DNA from: Coemansia sp. RSA 487
Lineage: Eukaryota; Kickxellomycota; Kickxellomycetes; Kickxellales; Kickxellaceae
Length of the DNA stretch: 64,000 bases
Direction of reading: 5' to 3'
NCBI GenBank assembly: GCA_027577595.1
Contig: JANBRJ010000043.1
Location: 1-64,000, forward strand
Made by a program: the position numbers and the translations under genes. Of the stretch, positions 49,132 through 60,062 are shown piece by piece (position 1 is the stretch's first letter; the number at the start of each line of letters is the position of its first letter). The notes beneath the pieces are model-generated. The model saw only the letters and a program-made list of their open reading frames with translations, searched no databases and was not told the DNA's origin.

Positions 49132-52100
49132 ATGACCAAAAAGCCTGTTGCATCGCTTGTGCAGCCCGGCGGCTCGCCCAGCCTGTCGTACGAAGAAAGC
49201 CTCGAAGAGTCGCTGACCGATTCAGCAGGCAATTCCACACTGCATCACAACGACCTAGGCAGCTCAAGGCTCTCAAGGTCGCTTAAAACGTCCAGCTTTG
49301 AGACAGACCTGTCTTCTCCGCGCCGAGCACGCAATGTAGACCAAACGAAAGGTAAAAAAAAAGAACCCTCAGTTCTTCAAGCCGCCTGGGCTCAGTGCTT
49401 TCAGAGTGGGTTCTCTCTTCTTGTAGGCGTTACTAACTAACAGAGCAGCTGCCGTTATCCAAGTCTTCGCCATGTAGCGTACAAAAGCGATCCAAAATAC
49501 CACAAATACGTGCAACTCGTCGAGCGCAACTTGCAGTCGTTTGATTATGTTAGCGAGTGGGCAGATGTGACAGCGTTCCTAACAAAGCTCGGGCGGTCAT
49601 TCGAGATCTACGCAAAGTTTCCGGTGATTCCGCATAAGGAAACGGTTGCCAAGCGCCTAGCGCAGTGCCTCAGTCCGGCGCTACCGACGGGCGTGCACCA
49701 GAAGGCGCTGAGCATCTACGAGCAGGTCTTCCGGCAAATTGGCAATGAGCAGCTGGTTGCCGACCTTCCGCTCTATGCGTACGGCCTGTTCCCATTCATG
49801 CGCAACGCATCGCACAAAGCCAAACCGCAGCTGGTGGACATCTTTGACGAGTTCTTTGTCCCGCTGGGATCCAGCTTGCGCGCATGCATGAAGAGCTTTG
49901 TTGTTGGCGTTCTGCCAGGGCTCGAGGAAGGGTCGATGGACGTCTTCAACCGCGTGATTAAGCTGCTGGATGCGCTCAGGGAAACCGTCGACGCATCGTT
50001 CTTCTTCCAGACCGTCTTCCTGATCATGATCACCAACTCGGAACAGCGCGAATCGGCGCTCAAGTACCTGTCGCAGAGGCTTCCGGTATTCACGCATGCC
50101 GAGGATGTCGTGCAGGTGTGCGGCAACGATTCGTCGCTGATGGCGCGGGCGCTGGCATCAACGCTGACGGACTCCAAGACACTGGTGCTTCGTGCAGGTC
50201 TTGATCTGCTGATGACGCGCTTCCCGCTGCGTACTAACACGTTTTCCGACAAGGACCTGCTTCTGCTGATGAAGCATGCGGCCGAGGTTGTGCTGAAAAA
50301 GGACATGTCGCTCAACCGCAGACTGTACACGTGGCTTCTGGGCCCAGGCGACTCCGACGATGAGCAGGCTGCTTACTTCCGAGAGCATGCGCAAAAACAT
50401 TTGGCTCAGGCACTTTTGGGCTCCTTTGCAGCCATGAGCTCGGACCCGGACCACCAGCACACGGTTCTGCGTGTGCTCATTGGACTGCTCGACAAGTCTG
50501 TCATCTCCCAGCCTATCCTCGATATCATCTTTGTCCCCCTTCTCCAGATGCTTATTGCCGAGCGCGATTCACGCCCAGAGCATGTACTCTCGGTCAAGCT
50601 GGCCAGTGTTTCGCGCATGTTTGTCGAGATGCTAGACCCCATTTTCACTTGGTCCAGCATTATTAACCAGCTCACTGATACCGTATCAACCGATGGCGCT
50701 GATTCTCTGGATATCGATAAGTTGACCCAGGCATTGCGTCTCGTTCTCTTTTTCGTTCAGACCTTTGAGCTCGACGACGACGCAACGCTTCAGGTCCATA
50801 CTCCGATGGCCATGCTTGCGACTCTGGCTACGCTCGACCATGTGCTGGAAAAACACCACGAGCAGCGCGATTTGGTCCAGATAGGCTGCTGCTTTACGCG
50901 CATAGCTATCGAGCTGTTTACACGTATCCCAAAGTCAGTCTACATTGAGGAAATTGACGATCCAGCGGCAACTGCCGAGGCACCAGACATTGGCTCGCTT
51001 TTTGAAGTTACGCGGTCGTTCTACAACATGCACCGCGAGGAAGGCGAGAGCAGCAAGTCTCATGCTGCGGCAGAGGTCGAGAGGGATGCCGCGCAGGTGG
51101 TGCGCGGCGCTGGGCTCTTGTGCGCAATCAATAGGCTGAGCAAAAGCATTGCTGCCCATCTTAGCATCCACATAATCTACGATTCGCGCACCCCTCAAAG
51201 CCATCGGCGGCTTGCTTCGGCTGCGCTCGAGGATGTGTGCCACGTTATGCGCACAGTTTCTGTGTATGCCGCTGATCTGCTGGACGCCCCGAATCTGGTT
51301 ACATGCGACTCTATGTTGCCAAACCTCGTCGATCTTCTGGATACCAGCGACGTAAAGACCGCTGTGGCGCTTGTTAGAGAAGATGGGTACCAAGATATGT
51401 GGGTGCCCCTGTTTATCACACTAGTGTCTTGCACAAACGAGTTTGCAGCCCTTAGCGTTGCCCTGAGCACACTCCTTGCCTTTGTTGAGCGTGGAATGTT
51501 GGCAAGGAAGGTGCTTGTGGATGACAACAACCTGACCAAGTTTGTCGAGCGGCTTTGGGCATCCTTGTCGTCCGAGAACTTGAACGACCACTTCCAGACA
51601 ACACTGCTGCTTTATCAGCTGCGCAGCAAGATCGATGCCCCCGGTGTCGAGCGGTACTTGGCGGGAAAGCTTGCATGCGGCAGCTATATCCAAACAGACA
51701 AATGTGGCGAGTATGCAAAGGAGCTGGCGCGCTACTCGGTGTTCTGGCGCAATCTTCGGGTCATTCAGCGCGACAGTGTCCGCTGGAGCAACGATGCGGC
51801 TTCCCGTGATACGCTGGCGTTCTCGAGACTGCTTCTGCTTGTACTTGACTATGCAGCGCCACTGGATTCGACTTCAATGACAAGTGATCCGGGGCTCAAC
51901 GAGACGTTGTCGTCGGCACTTGCACGCCACATGGAGTCGCGTGCGTGGATCGATTCGTCGGTCGATGAATGGGAGTACATTGTGGAAACACTTACGACAC
52001 TGCTCTTGCTCAGCGTTCGTACACACAAGCGCGAGTACCAAATAACGCTAGCTGTTGGATTTGCGTCACAGCGCAAGGAGTATATAGCGGACTTTGATTA

Positions 52101-55100
52101 CAGCCGCATCAACTATTACATGGATACGATCCAGCGGTACTTGGCGTGTGCTGGCGACAGCGTAGTCCGTCTGATGGTCTCAGCCATTCCACGAAGTGCG
52201 GCCATACTGGAGTCATCTGAATCCTTTGCACCTAAAGGCGGATGCTGGCTACAGACCCTTCTGCTTATCATTGCGGAGTTTGCGTTGACCGATGCGCCGA
52301 TCGGCAGCGACGCTTCGTCTGTGGCTGTCCAGACCATCGAGCAGACTAGGGCCAAAGCCGCCGACCTTGCTGCCTACCTTGTCTCCAATCCCTCGGTGGT
52401 TTGGCCAGCTGCTTATATCGCAGACATTCAAGAGCGCGTAATAGGGTCATTGCTCTACAGTGTGCTGTACAACAAGCCCTCCATGCAGCCACCTCTACTC
52501 GATCTGTTTACCCAGCTTGTAATGGCCAAAGTGCATAGCGACGGTGATCTAGCAGCGATTGTAGCCAAGCCGGATCACTACAAAGACCCTGCGAAACCAG
52601 CAGGCATCAGCGGTATTCCTACACTGTCCATTTTTTCGCGTCTAGTGCTTGCCGCATTTACTATGCAAATAGACATGGTTGCGCTAAGCAAGTGGGTCAG
52701 AGCAATCACTGTGTGTCTGCCGTTTATCCAGGAGCACATATCGGCTACACCCATTGGAAGCAGCGAGGACCAAGATCTGATGCAATCGCTGGTACTTCCG
52801 TGTATCCACACGCTGCGGCTACTGTTATCGCAATGCTCGGAATACTTTGCGTGGACAAACGAGCTGAGCGTGACGCGGAACAGCCTTCTTACAAGACGTC
52901 AGCTTCACAAGAGGCTACTTCCACTGTTTGCGATTCCCGCAACTGACACCCCTCAGCCACATGGCTCGAAGGATGATGAGGGGCAGAAAGAGACAATGAG
53001 TATCGATGTACTTACCGTGCTGCTCGATACATTCGACCTTTTCCTGTCCCTGTGCTTGAGGAACATGGACAAGATCCCAGCCACATCTATGGTGATGCAG
53101 CGGCCGAGCTCGAGGGCCAGCGATGCTGGAAGTACAATCTCAAACGCGTCCCTGTCTGCGTCCAGCGCATTAACGTCAATCCCTGTCTTGGGATTTGTGG
53201 CTGGCATATTTGGACAAGAGGATAGTGAAGGAAATAACTCTGGAGAAGAGAGCCAGCAGGCTGCCGCTAAGGCCAGCTCCGAAGCGAAAGCTACGCAATC
53301 TGCTTCTACAAGCGATGCTATATCGGGCGTTGCAACTGAATTCAATCTTGTTTCGATTTTGGCTGTTCTTCGCGATGTTTGGGATGCGTTTGATCTGAGA
53401 CGATCCAGCAGCTCACCCTCGCAAAAGCCGCGCACTATGTCTAACACGTCGCAAACTGATAACGGTCAGCGTGATTTGGCCGCGCTTCTTGGGGAGTTTG
53501 GTGTCTCCGAGTCGCGATCCGACGATGACGCAAACAACAGCAGTGGCCATGTCAAACAGACTGTGCATTCGCACATATCTCAGATTCTTGGACATGCGGT
53601 TTCGGCACAGCAAGCCGAGATTACAGAGGCAATAGCTGCGCTGTGGATATGTGATAACCCACATTGGATTACTGATCTGAGATCAGGGCCACGTTCCGGG
53701 GTCGGTCAGGGAAACAGAAGAAGGCGCTCGTCAGCATCCTCGATGCAGAGCTTGTCGATCACATCGCCTATTTCTTCGCGCGACTTAAAGACGCCGTTCG
53801 TTGCAGAGTCCAGCAGCGAACGGGATGTGGAGTGGGATTGGCGTGCCGTCGACCTGCTTGAAAAGGTGCCCGGCCGCTCGCCAGTCAGCATCCTTACCAC
53901 GTTGCTCAACAGTCTGCACATCCGCTCGGTGAACCCGGAAGCAGGCGCCAGCCTATCGTCGGCACTGTCGAGCAGCTCAGCCGCAGCACCATCCAGCGCC
54001 GAATTTGGAGGAGGGGGTGCACGTACCACAAGCCTTGCACTGCTAGACGATGTGGCACTTACTCGGTTTATCGAGCTTTATTCTCGCCACCACCTGACGG
54101 CGCGGTCCAGCAGCTCGCTTATCCCGCATATCATGTCGATGCTCAAGGAGTACAACAGCAATGCGCAGCAGAATAAGCTTGTGCTGCCGTTCCTATTGCG
54201 TATGTTTACCGAGCTGTGCGAGCGTGTGGCGAGCAACTCGCAATCGCAGGACCCGGCGCACCGGGTGTACTCGCACGAGCTGTGCAATCTGTTTGCGCGC
54301 ATGGTTGACAACTGCATCCTGATAGCTGGCCACTCGTTCGATCAGTCGACGTGGCTGCGGCGACAGAACAACTCGGATCTGTCTGGCGTAAACGGCTTGG
54401 TTATTCGATCCAATGCGTCGCTGATGATGGGCGGCGGGAAGGATGACAGGCAGCCGGAAGAGCCTTTGAAGGTTCTGTCGGAGGACGATATCATCGACCA
54501 AGTTCTTTCGTACATCGGAAGCTGTGTGATCCCGCAGTTCTCTTTACTTATTCCGGACTACGAGCGGCAGGTCGGGATCTCGACCAACCTGATGCACTAT
54601 GCTGTCACGCCTGCTCTGAAATCACACATGACTGGCGGATACAGCGGACCAGCTCAGGCGCTGACGTCCAGGTCGCAGCATTTTGCACTTGTTCTGCATT
54701 GCCTCGACGCGCTCAGCCAGCAGGCGTCACTGATGAAGGTGTGGAAACGCGAGGTGTGGGAGTTTTTCAGCGACTTGAAATTCTTCCCCAGCTCAATGGC
54801 CGAACACACGACCATGTCACCTGGGCTTGCGGTGCCGTACTGGAAGCAGCTCATACGCACGCTGCTGGCCAGCGAGAAGGAAAAGTTCACCGAGGTGCTT
54901 GGCAAAATATCGTCGTCCTCGTCGGGACCAGCCCTATTTGCAAACCTCGAGTACGAGGCTATGGTGCGGGCCATTGCGATCCGGCGGCTGAGCTTTGTTA
55001 TCTGGGCAGGCACAACCAACCAGTACCTGTCGTCGCTGCCGCCGATCCAGGAGCGGCTGGTGGACATACTGAAGAGCAGCCCACATCCGGCGGTCCAAAT

Positions 55101-55920
55101 AGAGGTGTTCATGTGCTTGCGTGTGCTGCTGTGCCGTCTGTCCAACCACCATATGTCGAACTTTTGGCCCATGCTGCTAACCGAGCTTATCCGCCTCTGT
55201 CTGCTGCAGCTCAATAGGGAGGAGAGAGGGAACATGGAGCAGGCGAACCTGTTCCTGGCTGCGTGCAAGTTTATCGACCTTTTGCTTATCCTTGGGACCG
55301 ACGATTTCCTCGTCCACCAGTGGATTTTCATCACCGATACCATTGACGCCCTGTACGCGTCACGCAGCACGTCAACGGCTTTGCTGGATCAGCTCAGCTC
55401 ACGGCTCCTGTCAATGCCTCATTTCTCCTTGAGCCATACGGTGGCAAGACGAGGAAGCGGATCGAAGAGCCAACAACAGCAGCTGCTGCAGCAGAATCAG
55501 CACGGCGGAACTAGACACAGCAGTTCGCTGGCTAATAGACTCAACAACAGCAGCTACCCGAAGGAGCTCTTTACAGACACCGACGACCCCACAAACCTCG
55601 TGTACCAGCAGGTGTCGGCCACAGGCTTGGCTGTTGCAAAGCCCATGGGGCTGGACAGCGACGACCTGCACACGCTCGGTGGACATCCGCTGAAGCGCCC
55701 GATCCTCAGGGTGCGGTCGGTCACTTCAATTAAGGACCTCGATGCCTTTGTGCACAATGCGTCGGTGCAGGCGTACCAGGCGGCGTACACGATGGCTGAG
55801 CCCGATGTCGAGTTCATCGAGGCGCTTTTGCTCAGCGATCTGATGTACTTTGACTTTGGAGACGCAGATGCCGCAGCCTCCGTTGTTCCTGCTGGAACCG
55901 CCGGCGACTTTGAACACTGA
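49132..55920 (+). CDS. DOP1: DOP1 (Dopey) leucine-zipper-like trafficking protein
   Basis: Two exons: 49132-49351 (73 codons plus one base) and 49478-55920, intron 126 bases (donor gtaaaa, acceptor tgtag). The product is 2220 residues. Exon 1 codes a Ser-rich N-terminus. Its junction gives ...QTK-AYKSDPKYHKYVQL, where the Dopey N-terminal domain begins (SEWADVTAFLTKLGR, then VPIPHKETVAKRLAQCLSPALP-like IPHKETVAKRLAQCL, GVHQKALSIYE, LPGLEEGS, DMSLNRRLYTWLLG). The body is long alpha-solenoid sequence with Ser-rich loops. The C-terminal part has VFMCLRVLLCRLSNHHMSNF and WPMLLTELIRLC, as in Dopey. DOP1 works with the P4-ATPase Neo1 and Mon2 in endosome-Golgi traffic. Confidence 0.95.
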
Positions 55921-56229
55921 CTGATCTCCACACCGTGGGCATCTTTTCTCGTATTCCATCTGTTGGTCGTAGATATATGCTTGGCATGGCGAGAAGATAT
56001 ATTTTTACCACGAAAGCCATTTCAATTTTTCTCCCCCAAAACTAGCAAATAGCACACGAATACGTCAAAGTGAAGAAAGTTGAAGGGAAGTGTAGGGGTT
56101 TCCAACTCCCCGGCAAACCGCTATGGTATGCAAATGCTGTTGCTGTCATATGCAAACTCTTGTTTGATCTTGCAACTACGGACCCATCTGGAGAGTATGA
56201 GAGCTACCCCCTTTTGCCTCTGGCCCGTT
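55921..56229. other. DOP1 3' region up to the LINE fragment
   Basis: AT-rich 3' flank. LINE-related sequence begins close to 56,230, so the boundary between host and element lies here. Confidence 0.45.
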
Positions 56230-58090
56230 GCTTCTCGCGTTGATGCTACCAGGTGGTAGCCATACTGTGACTTGTGACATCGGCCGCATTCCAGTGTGTC
56301 TCAGAGATTCTCACTATATCTGCGTCCATTCCTATGCTGATTTCCAACAGGGCTTCCTTGTATTGAGCCCCTGCGATGCCATTTGGGTTAATTGCTCCTA
56401 TGCTTAGCGATTGTGTGTTTGTATGCATCCAACTTGAAGTCAGTGACTGGGTTCGTCGCCATTCTATCGGGTGCAGTAATGGTGTATCTGGCTCCACCGG
56501 GATGGATTGTGGTACTCATCTTGCTGTCCTATTCATTTTTTAAAGTTGTGTTGGCCCCTCTCTGGCGCCAGCCTCTGCAGCCTTGTCTGTCTCCGTTTTA
56601 TCATCGGCCACCATCAACACATCATATCGGCCTGCTGAGGGGCTCTACGACCTGCGTTGGTGCTTGTTCACCTTCTCCAGGGATGGTTGTGTCCGTGTGG
56701 AGCCGCGACCCGCTGGTGCCTTGTTCCCTGCTACTGTCCGCCCTTCTGTTGGTTTCGGCATATCAACATCCTCGGTCTTTCCACGTTCGGGACCCTTTGA
56801 CTGTGCTAACCGTCTTGGCTCTGTTGTCCCTGGCCCTCCCCCCACTGGGTAATGCTTCAGGTAGGCCTTTCCCAGCTTTATGGATGGGTGGTGCTTCTCT
56901 CCGCCTGCCCACTTATTCCATCTCATTGCTGCCTCCTGGTGTGTCCAGTTCAGTCTTGCTGCTCCCCAGGCCTGGGATCTTTTGGTCTTAGCCCTGGGCA
57001 GATCCTGATCCCGTTTAATGACAGGTAGCTGCATGTCAGTGGCCATTCTCCTACTGGAACTGGCAGTTCTATCGTAGATGCAGAGGCTCTCTCTACCCAT
57101 TCCACTCGGATCTCTGGGCCAACCTTGTTTTGCAGGAGGCGCTTCACCTTGAACTCTGGGCGGCTATAGCCTCCGTAGATTCCTCCCACAGTCAGGACTA
57201 CATGGGTGTTATCCTTTGCCACCCACTCTGGGAGTGGGTACTCCTTTTCTGTCTTCTTGTATTGCTCTGTACTTAGTGGTGCCACTTTCCTTATGATGCT
57301 CTTCTTGCCTCCATAGTACCCTCGCTGTGCATTTGGTGGTGGCAGTGGGTACTGGTTTCTCGGCATTACTCCTGATCTTCTTGCCACTCCCGCGTACGAG
57401 CTCCCTACCACTGCCAGTGGGTTCACTGTTTGCGTTGCCATCTTTCTGTTCTCCTGGGCCTCTTCCAGCTTCCTTACCATATCCTCCCCTTAGATGCACT
57501 TCTGGAGCTCTACTTCTGCTGCTATCTCCTTCGCCATGATCGTCCTAAGGTTACTATCCAGCGCTGAGATCTCCTTGCCTGTCTCTGACAGCTGAGTCTC
57601 TAGCTCAAGCTCTTGCTTATGCTTCGTCTCCCTTTCTGCCACCACTGCCTGTCTCTTATCTACTATCTCCTGAAATGCTTTGGCTTTGGTCTCCTTTTCT
57701 AGGTCTTGTTTGCTGCGCTGCTATGACCCAGGCACACAAAAGTCTGCTAGCTCATACAGCATCTTCTAGTTCTCTTTGTCCGTTAGAGGATCCAGGTCGT
57801 TTTCTTCGTTGATAAGCTTTTCTATCACTATTTTAAGGCGACGAGTCCTTTCCTTCAGCATCGCTGCTCTTTCGTTCCCATCTCCTGAACATTCCGATCC
57901 TGACTCAATTCTTTCCTCGTCTTCAGATAGGTCCTCTCCTAGACCCGCCCTGGGCTCAGGTGGAGCCCATCCTCTCCTGGAGGTATTGCCTGCAGCGTTG
58001 GTTCTTCCTCTGTAATCATGAGGAAGTTCGCTCTGGTCGTTAGTTATCTCTTGCTGCTGCTGTTTAACTCGATATGTCTCGTAATCAATA
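56230..58090 (-). mobile_element. LINE (non-LTR retrotransposon), 5' part only
   Basis: Read on the minus strand from 58.09 kb down. First comes an acidic and coiled-coil ORF1 region (YRGRTNAAGN, then ERTRRLKIVIEKLINEEN, then a long Lys/Glu/Gln helix). A conserved block at about 57,480-56,960 follows, with VVLTVGGIYGGYSRPEFKV and a Trp/Val-rich strand region like an RRM-type ORF1 domain, then a Lys/Pro/Arg-rich tail (to 56,645). ORF2 then starts: IGAINPNGIAGAQYKEALLE and SIGMDADIVRISETHWNAA (56,470-56,250), the N-terminus of an APE-type endonuclease. The sequence stops there, with no reverse transcriptase. Several stops and frameshifts interrupt it. A LINE cut at its 3' side is unusual. Confidence 0.78.
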
Positions 58091-58162
58091 CTATTGCAAT
58101 TTCAAAAATAAGAACCAAAAAAGAAAAAAGCTCTTCCTCTGGCTTGAAAATTCAACACATTT

Positions 58163-58219
58163 GATGATTTATGAAATTTATTATTCACATGGATGCAGTA
58201 AAAGCTTTGGATAAACTCC
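58163..58219 (+). repeat. Tc1-end-like segment, copy 2
   Basis: GATGATTTATG through CACATGGATGCAGTAAAAG to AAACTCCA resembles 23401-23464, the 5' end of the dead Tc1 copy. It lies beside the LINE fragment with no transposase sequence next to it. Confidence 0.45.
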
Positions 58220-58339
58220 AGCATTAAAAGATCCGAGATGCCCAAACAAATTTGGACGGACCCTTGTTAGAAGCCCCAGAATAAATATATTATAGATAAA
58301 AAAACACATATTTCCCACTGTAATATAGCAATGTGTGTT

Positions 58340-59160
58340 TTATGAGGTAGCTGTGTTTGATTTAAACGATATGTTCAATAGAGCCAATTGTGCAATGACT
58401 TCTGCGGCCCAGTTTTGATCACAATTGCTCACGCATTGGAATAATCCTCTGCATCCTTCGTTAATATCATGACACAGAATATCTCCCAACCCGGAAGGCT
58501 TAATTGCCTTCCAGTAAGAGCGTTTGTACTTGACCACACCTGCGGATGTTGAGGTGAGCTGCACTTCAATATCCCTTTCTACAATATCTTGGATTTGTGA
58601 ATCAAACTTATTAATTACCATTCTTGCTCTGGGTTTCTGCAGTTGGAAACTATTCTCAATTACAGTGTCTGAAACTGGTAGTTTTTACTCAATACATCCC
58701 CTATGAAGAGAGAAAGGAGACCCAGGATTTCCATCTGCTTTCTGCCGCAGCTGCTCATCACTAAGGAGATGGCTAAGATTATCTGTGGCAAAAAGCAATC
58801 CAAGAATGGCTACCTTTTTCCAGGCCACGGCATTTCCTTGCGTGTTAACAGTATAGAAGCGTGTAATTGGATGTATTGCTTTATTGGTGTATTGGTTTCA
58901 GCAGCAGGACGGTTATGCCCTGATGTTGACATGATGGTTGCCTGCACTCTATTCAGTTGCATGGCCACGTTGTTAATACTACTCATGAGATCAGCTCTCA
59001 GTTGGTCCAGCTGCTCCCTGTGCTGTCCCTCCTACTCACGAATTGCCTGTTGGTGTTGCTCCTCTTATTCTCTGCGTTCATTTCTGTGCTTTGGATCTTG
59101 TTCCGTAAGCGATGACTTGATACTAAGAGGTGTAGTCGCAAAACCAGCAACGATCATTTT
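58340..59160 (-). pseudogene. Decayed coding sequence of unknown family
   Basis: Minus-strand reading shows protein-like stretches in more than one frame. From 59,160: ATTPLSIKSSLTEQDPKH and a Glu/Gln/Arg helix (EQLDQLRADLMSSINNVAM). Then VAILGLLFATDNLSHLLSDE and QLRQKADGNPGSPFSLHRGC. Last is an open stretch 58621-58340 with SQIQDIVERDIEVQLTSTSA and GLGDILCHDINEGCRGLFQC. At least three breaks separate them. The order suggests one former gene of a lineage-specific family; I recognise no domain. Unspliced exons of a live gene remain possible but no clean splice sites were found. Confidence 0.4.
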
Positions 59161-59786
59161 CTAATTGACGCAGAAAGAGTGCCCTGATTTGTCAGAGCGA
59201 ATGGATTGGAGGAAATGTGAGGAGCCAATAACAGCGAATATACCAGCAGCTACAAAAGTAACGAGAAGGAGGCTCTCTACACCTACTGTACAGTTCATAC
59301 AAACGCTCGATAATCCGGACACAAAATGTAACATGAGCTTTGCAGTGGGAGTGATCCCATAGCCCAGATTCCAGAGTAGAAAGATGTACTTTGGTTCCAA
59401 CGAGATTTTATGCAGACTCGCCAATGATGGCGCTGGCCTTTGTGTGTTTATCTCATTACCCGTTCCGCTGTTGATATTAACCATGTCCCATTTGCTCCAT
59501 TTTACAACCTCGACAGTCGCCGGCGTCTGTATCGTTCTCCCAAGAGAAGGTCAGCACTGGTAGATGGGTGTGTATCGTCATTGAAAATGGCAGTTGCCTG
59601 AAAATTGTACGAATGGTGGCTATAAGGCCAATCGAGTATATGCACGGCGAATGCTGTGTTGAAGCTTTGACCGCTTCTGGTCCAGGCGTTCACCAGCTGT
59701 TTGGCTGTGCTGTTGTCTCTCGTTTTGGCAGCCCCAGAGACTGGGTTCTAATAGCCAGTTCAAATCATGTGCATCATTCAATCTGA
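59161..59786 (-). pseudogene. Possible decayed membrane-protein gene
   Basis: On the minus strand 59,700-59,502 reads NAWTRSGQSFNTAFAVHILD and WPYSHHSYNFQATAIFNDD; then 59484-59161 reads INTQRPAPSLASLHKISLEP, KYIFLLWNLGYGI and a hydrophobic run GVESLLLVTFVAAGIFAVIG. The two parts are in different frames. It could be two exons or one broken gene. No family recognised. Confidence 0.35.
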
Positions 59787-60062
59787 TCTGATATGGTTGT
59801 CGGATTTACCAGAGCTGCCAAAATTAATATAAACTCGCTGATTTACGCTAATAAATCAGATCACCTGCTCTTGTTTACAATAAATGCTTGTTGACTGTTA
59901 CTTGCCTGATAATGTTTTTCTTGTTTCTAAAGAACTTTGTGTTGGTAATTTTTATTATAAACTATTACTCCCACTTTACCTTTCTCATTCGATTTTTAGT
60001 TTATCACGATACTTTAACCATTCGGGTGCCGTCAGTTGCGTTCAACTAGGTTTCAGCTTCAA
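59787..60062. other. Upstream region of the FunK1 gene
   Basis: AT-rich sequence with T-rich leader blocks before the start codon at 60063. No gene. Confidence 0.4.

Noticed and set aside
49132-49440. 102-residue separate gene before DOP1
   Set aside because: It is DOP1 exon 1 read into the intron; the donor at 49352 and acceptor at 49477 join it in phase to the Dopey domain.
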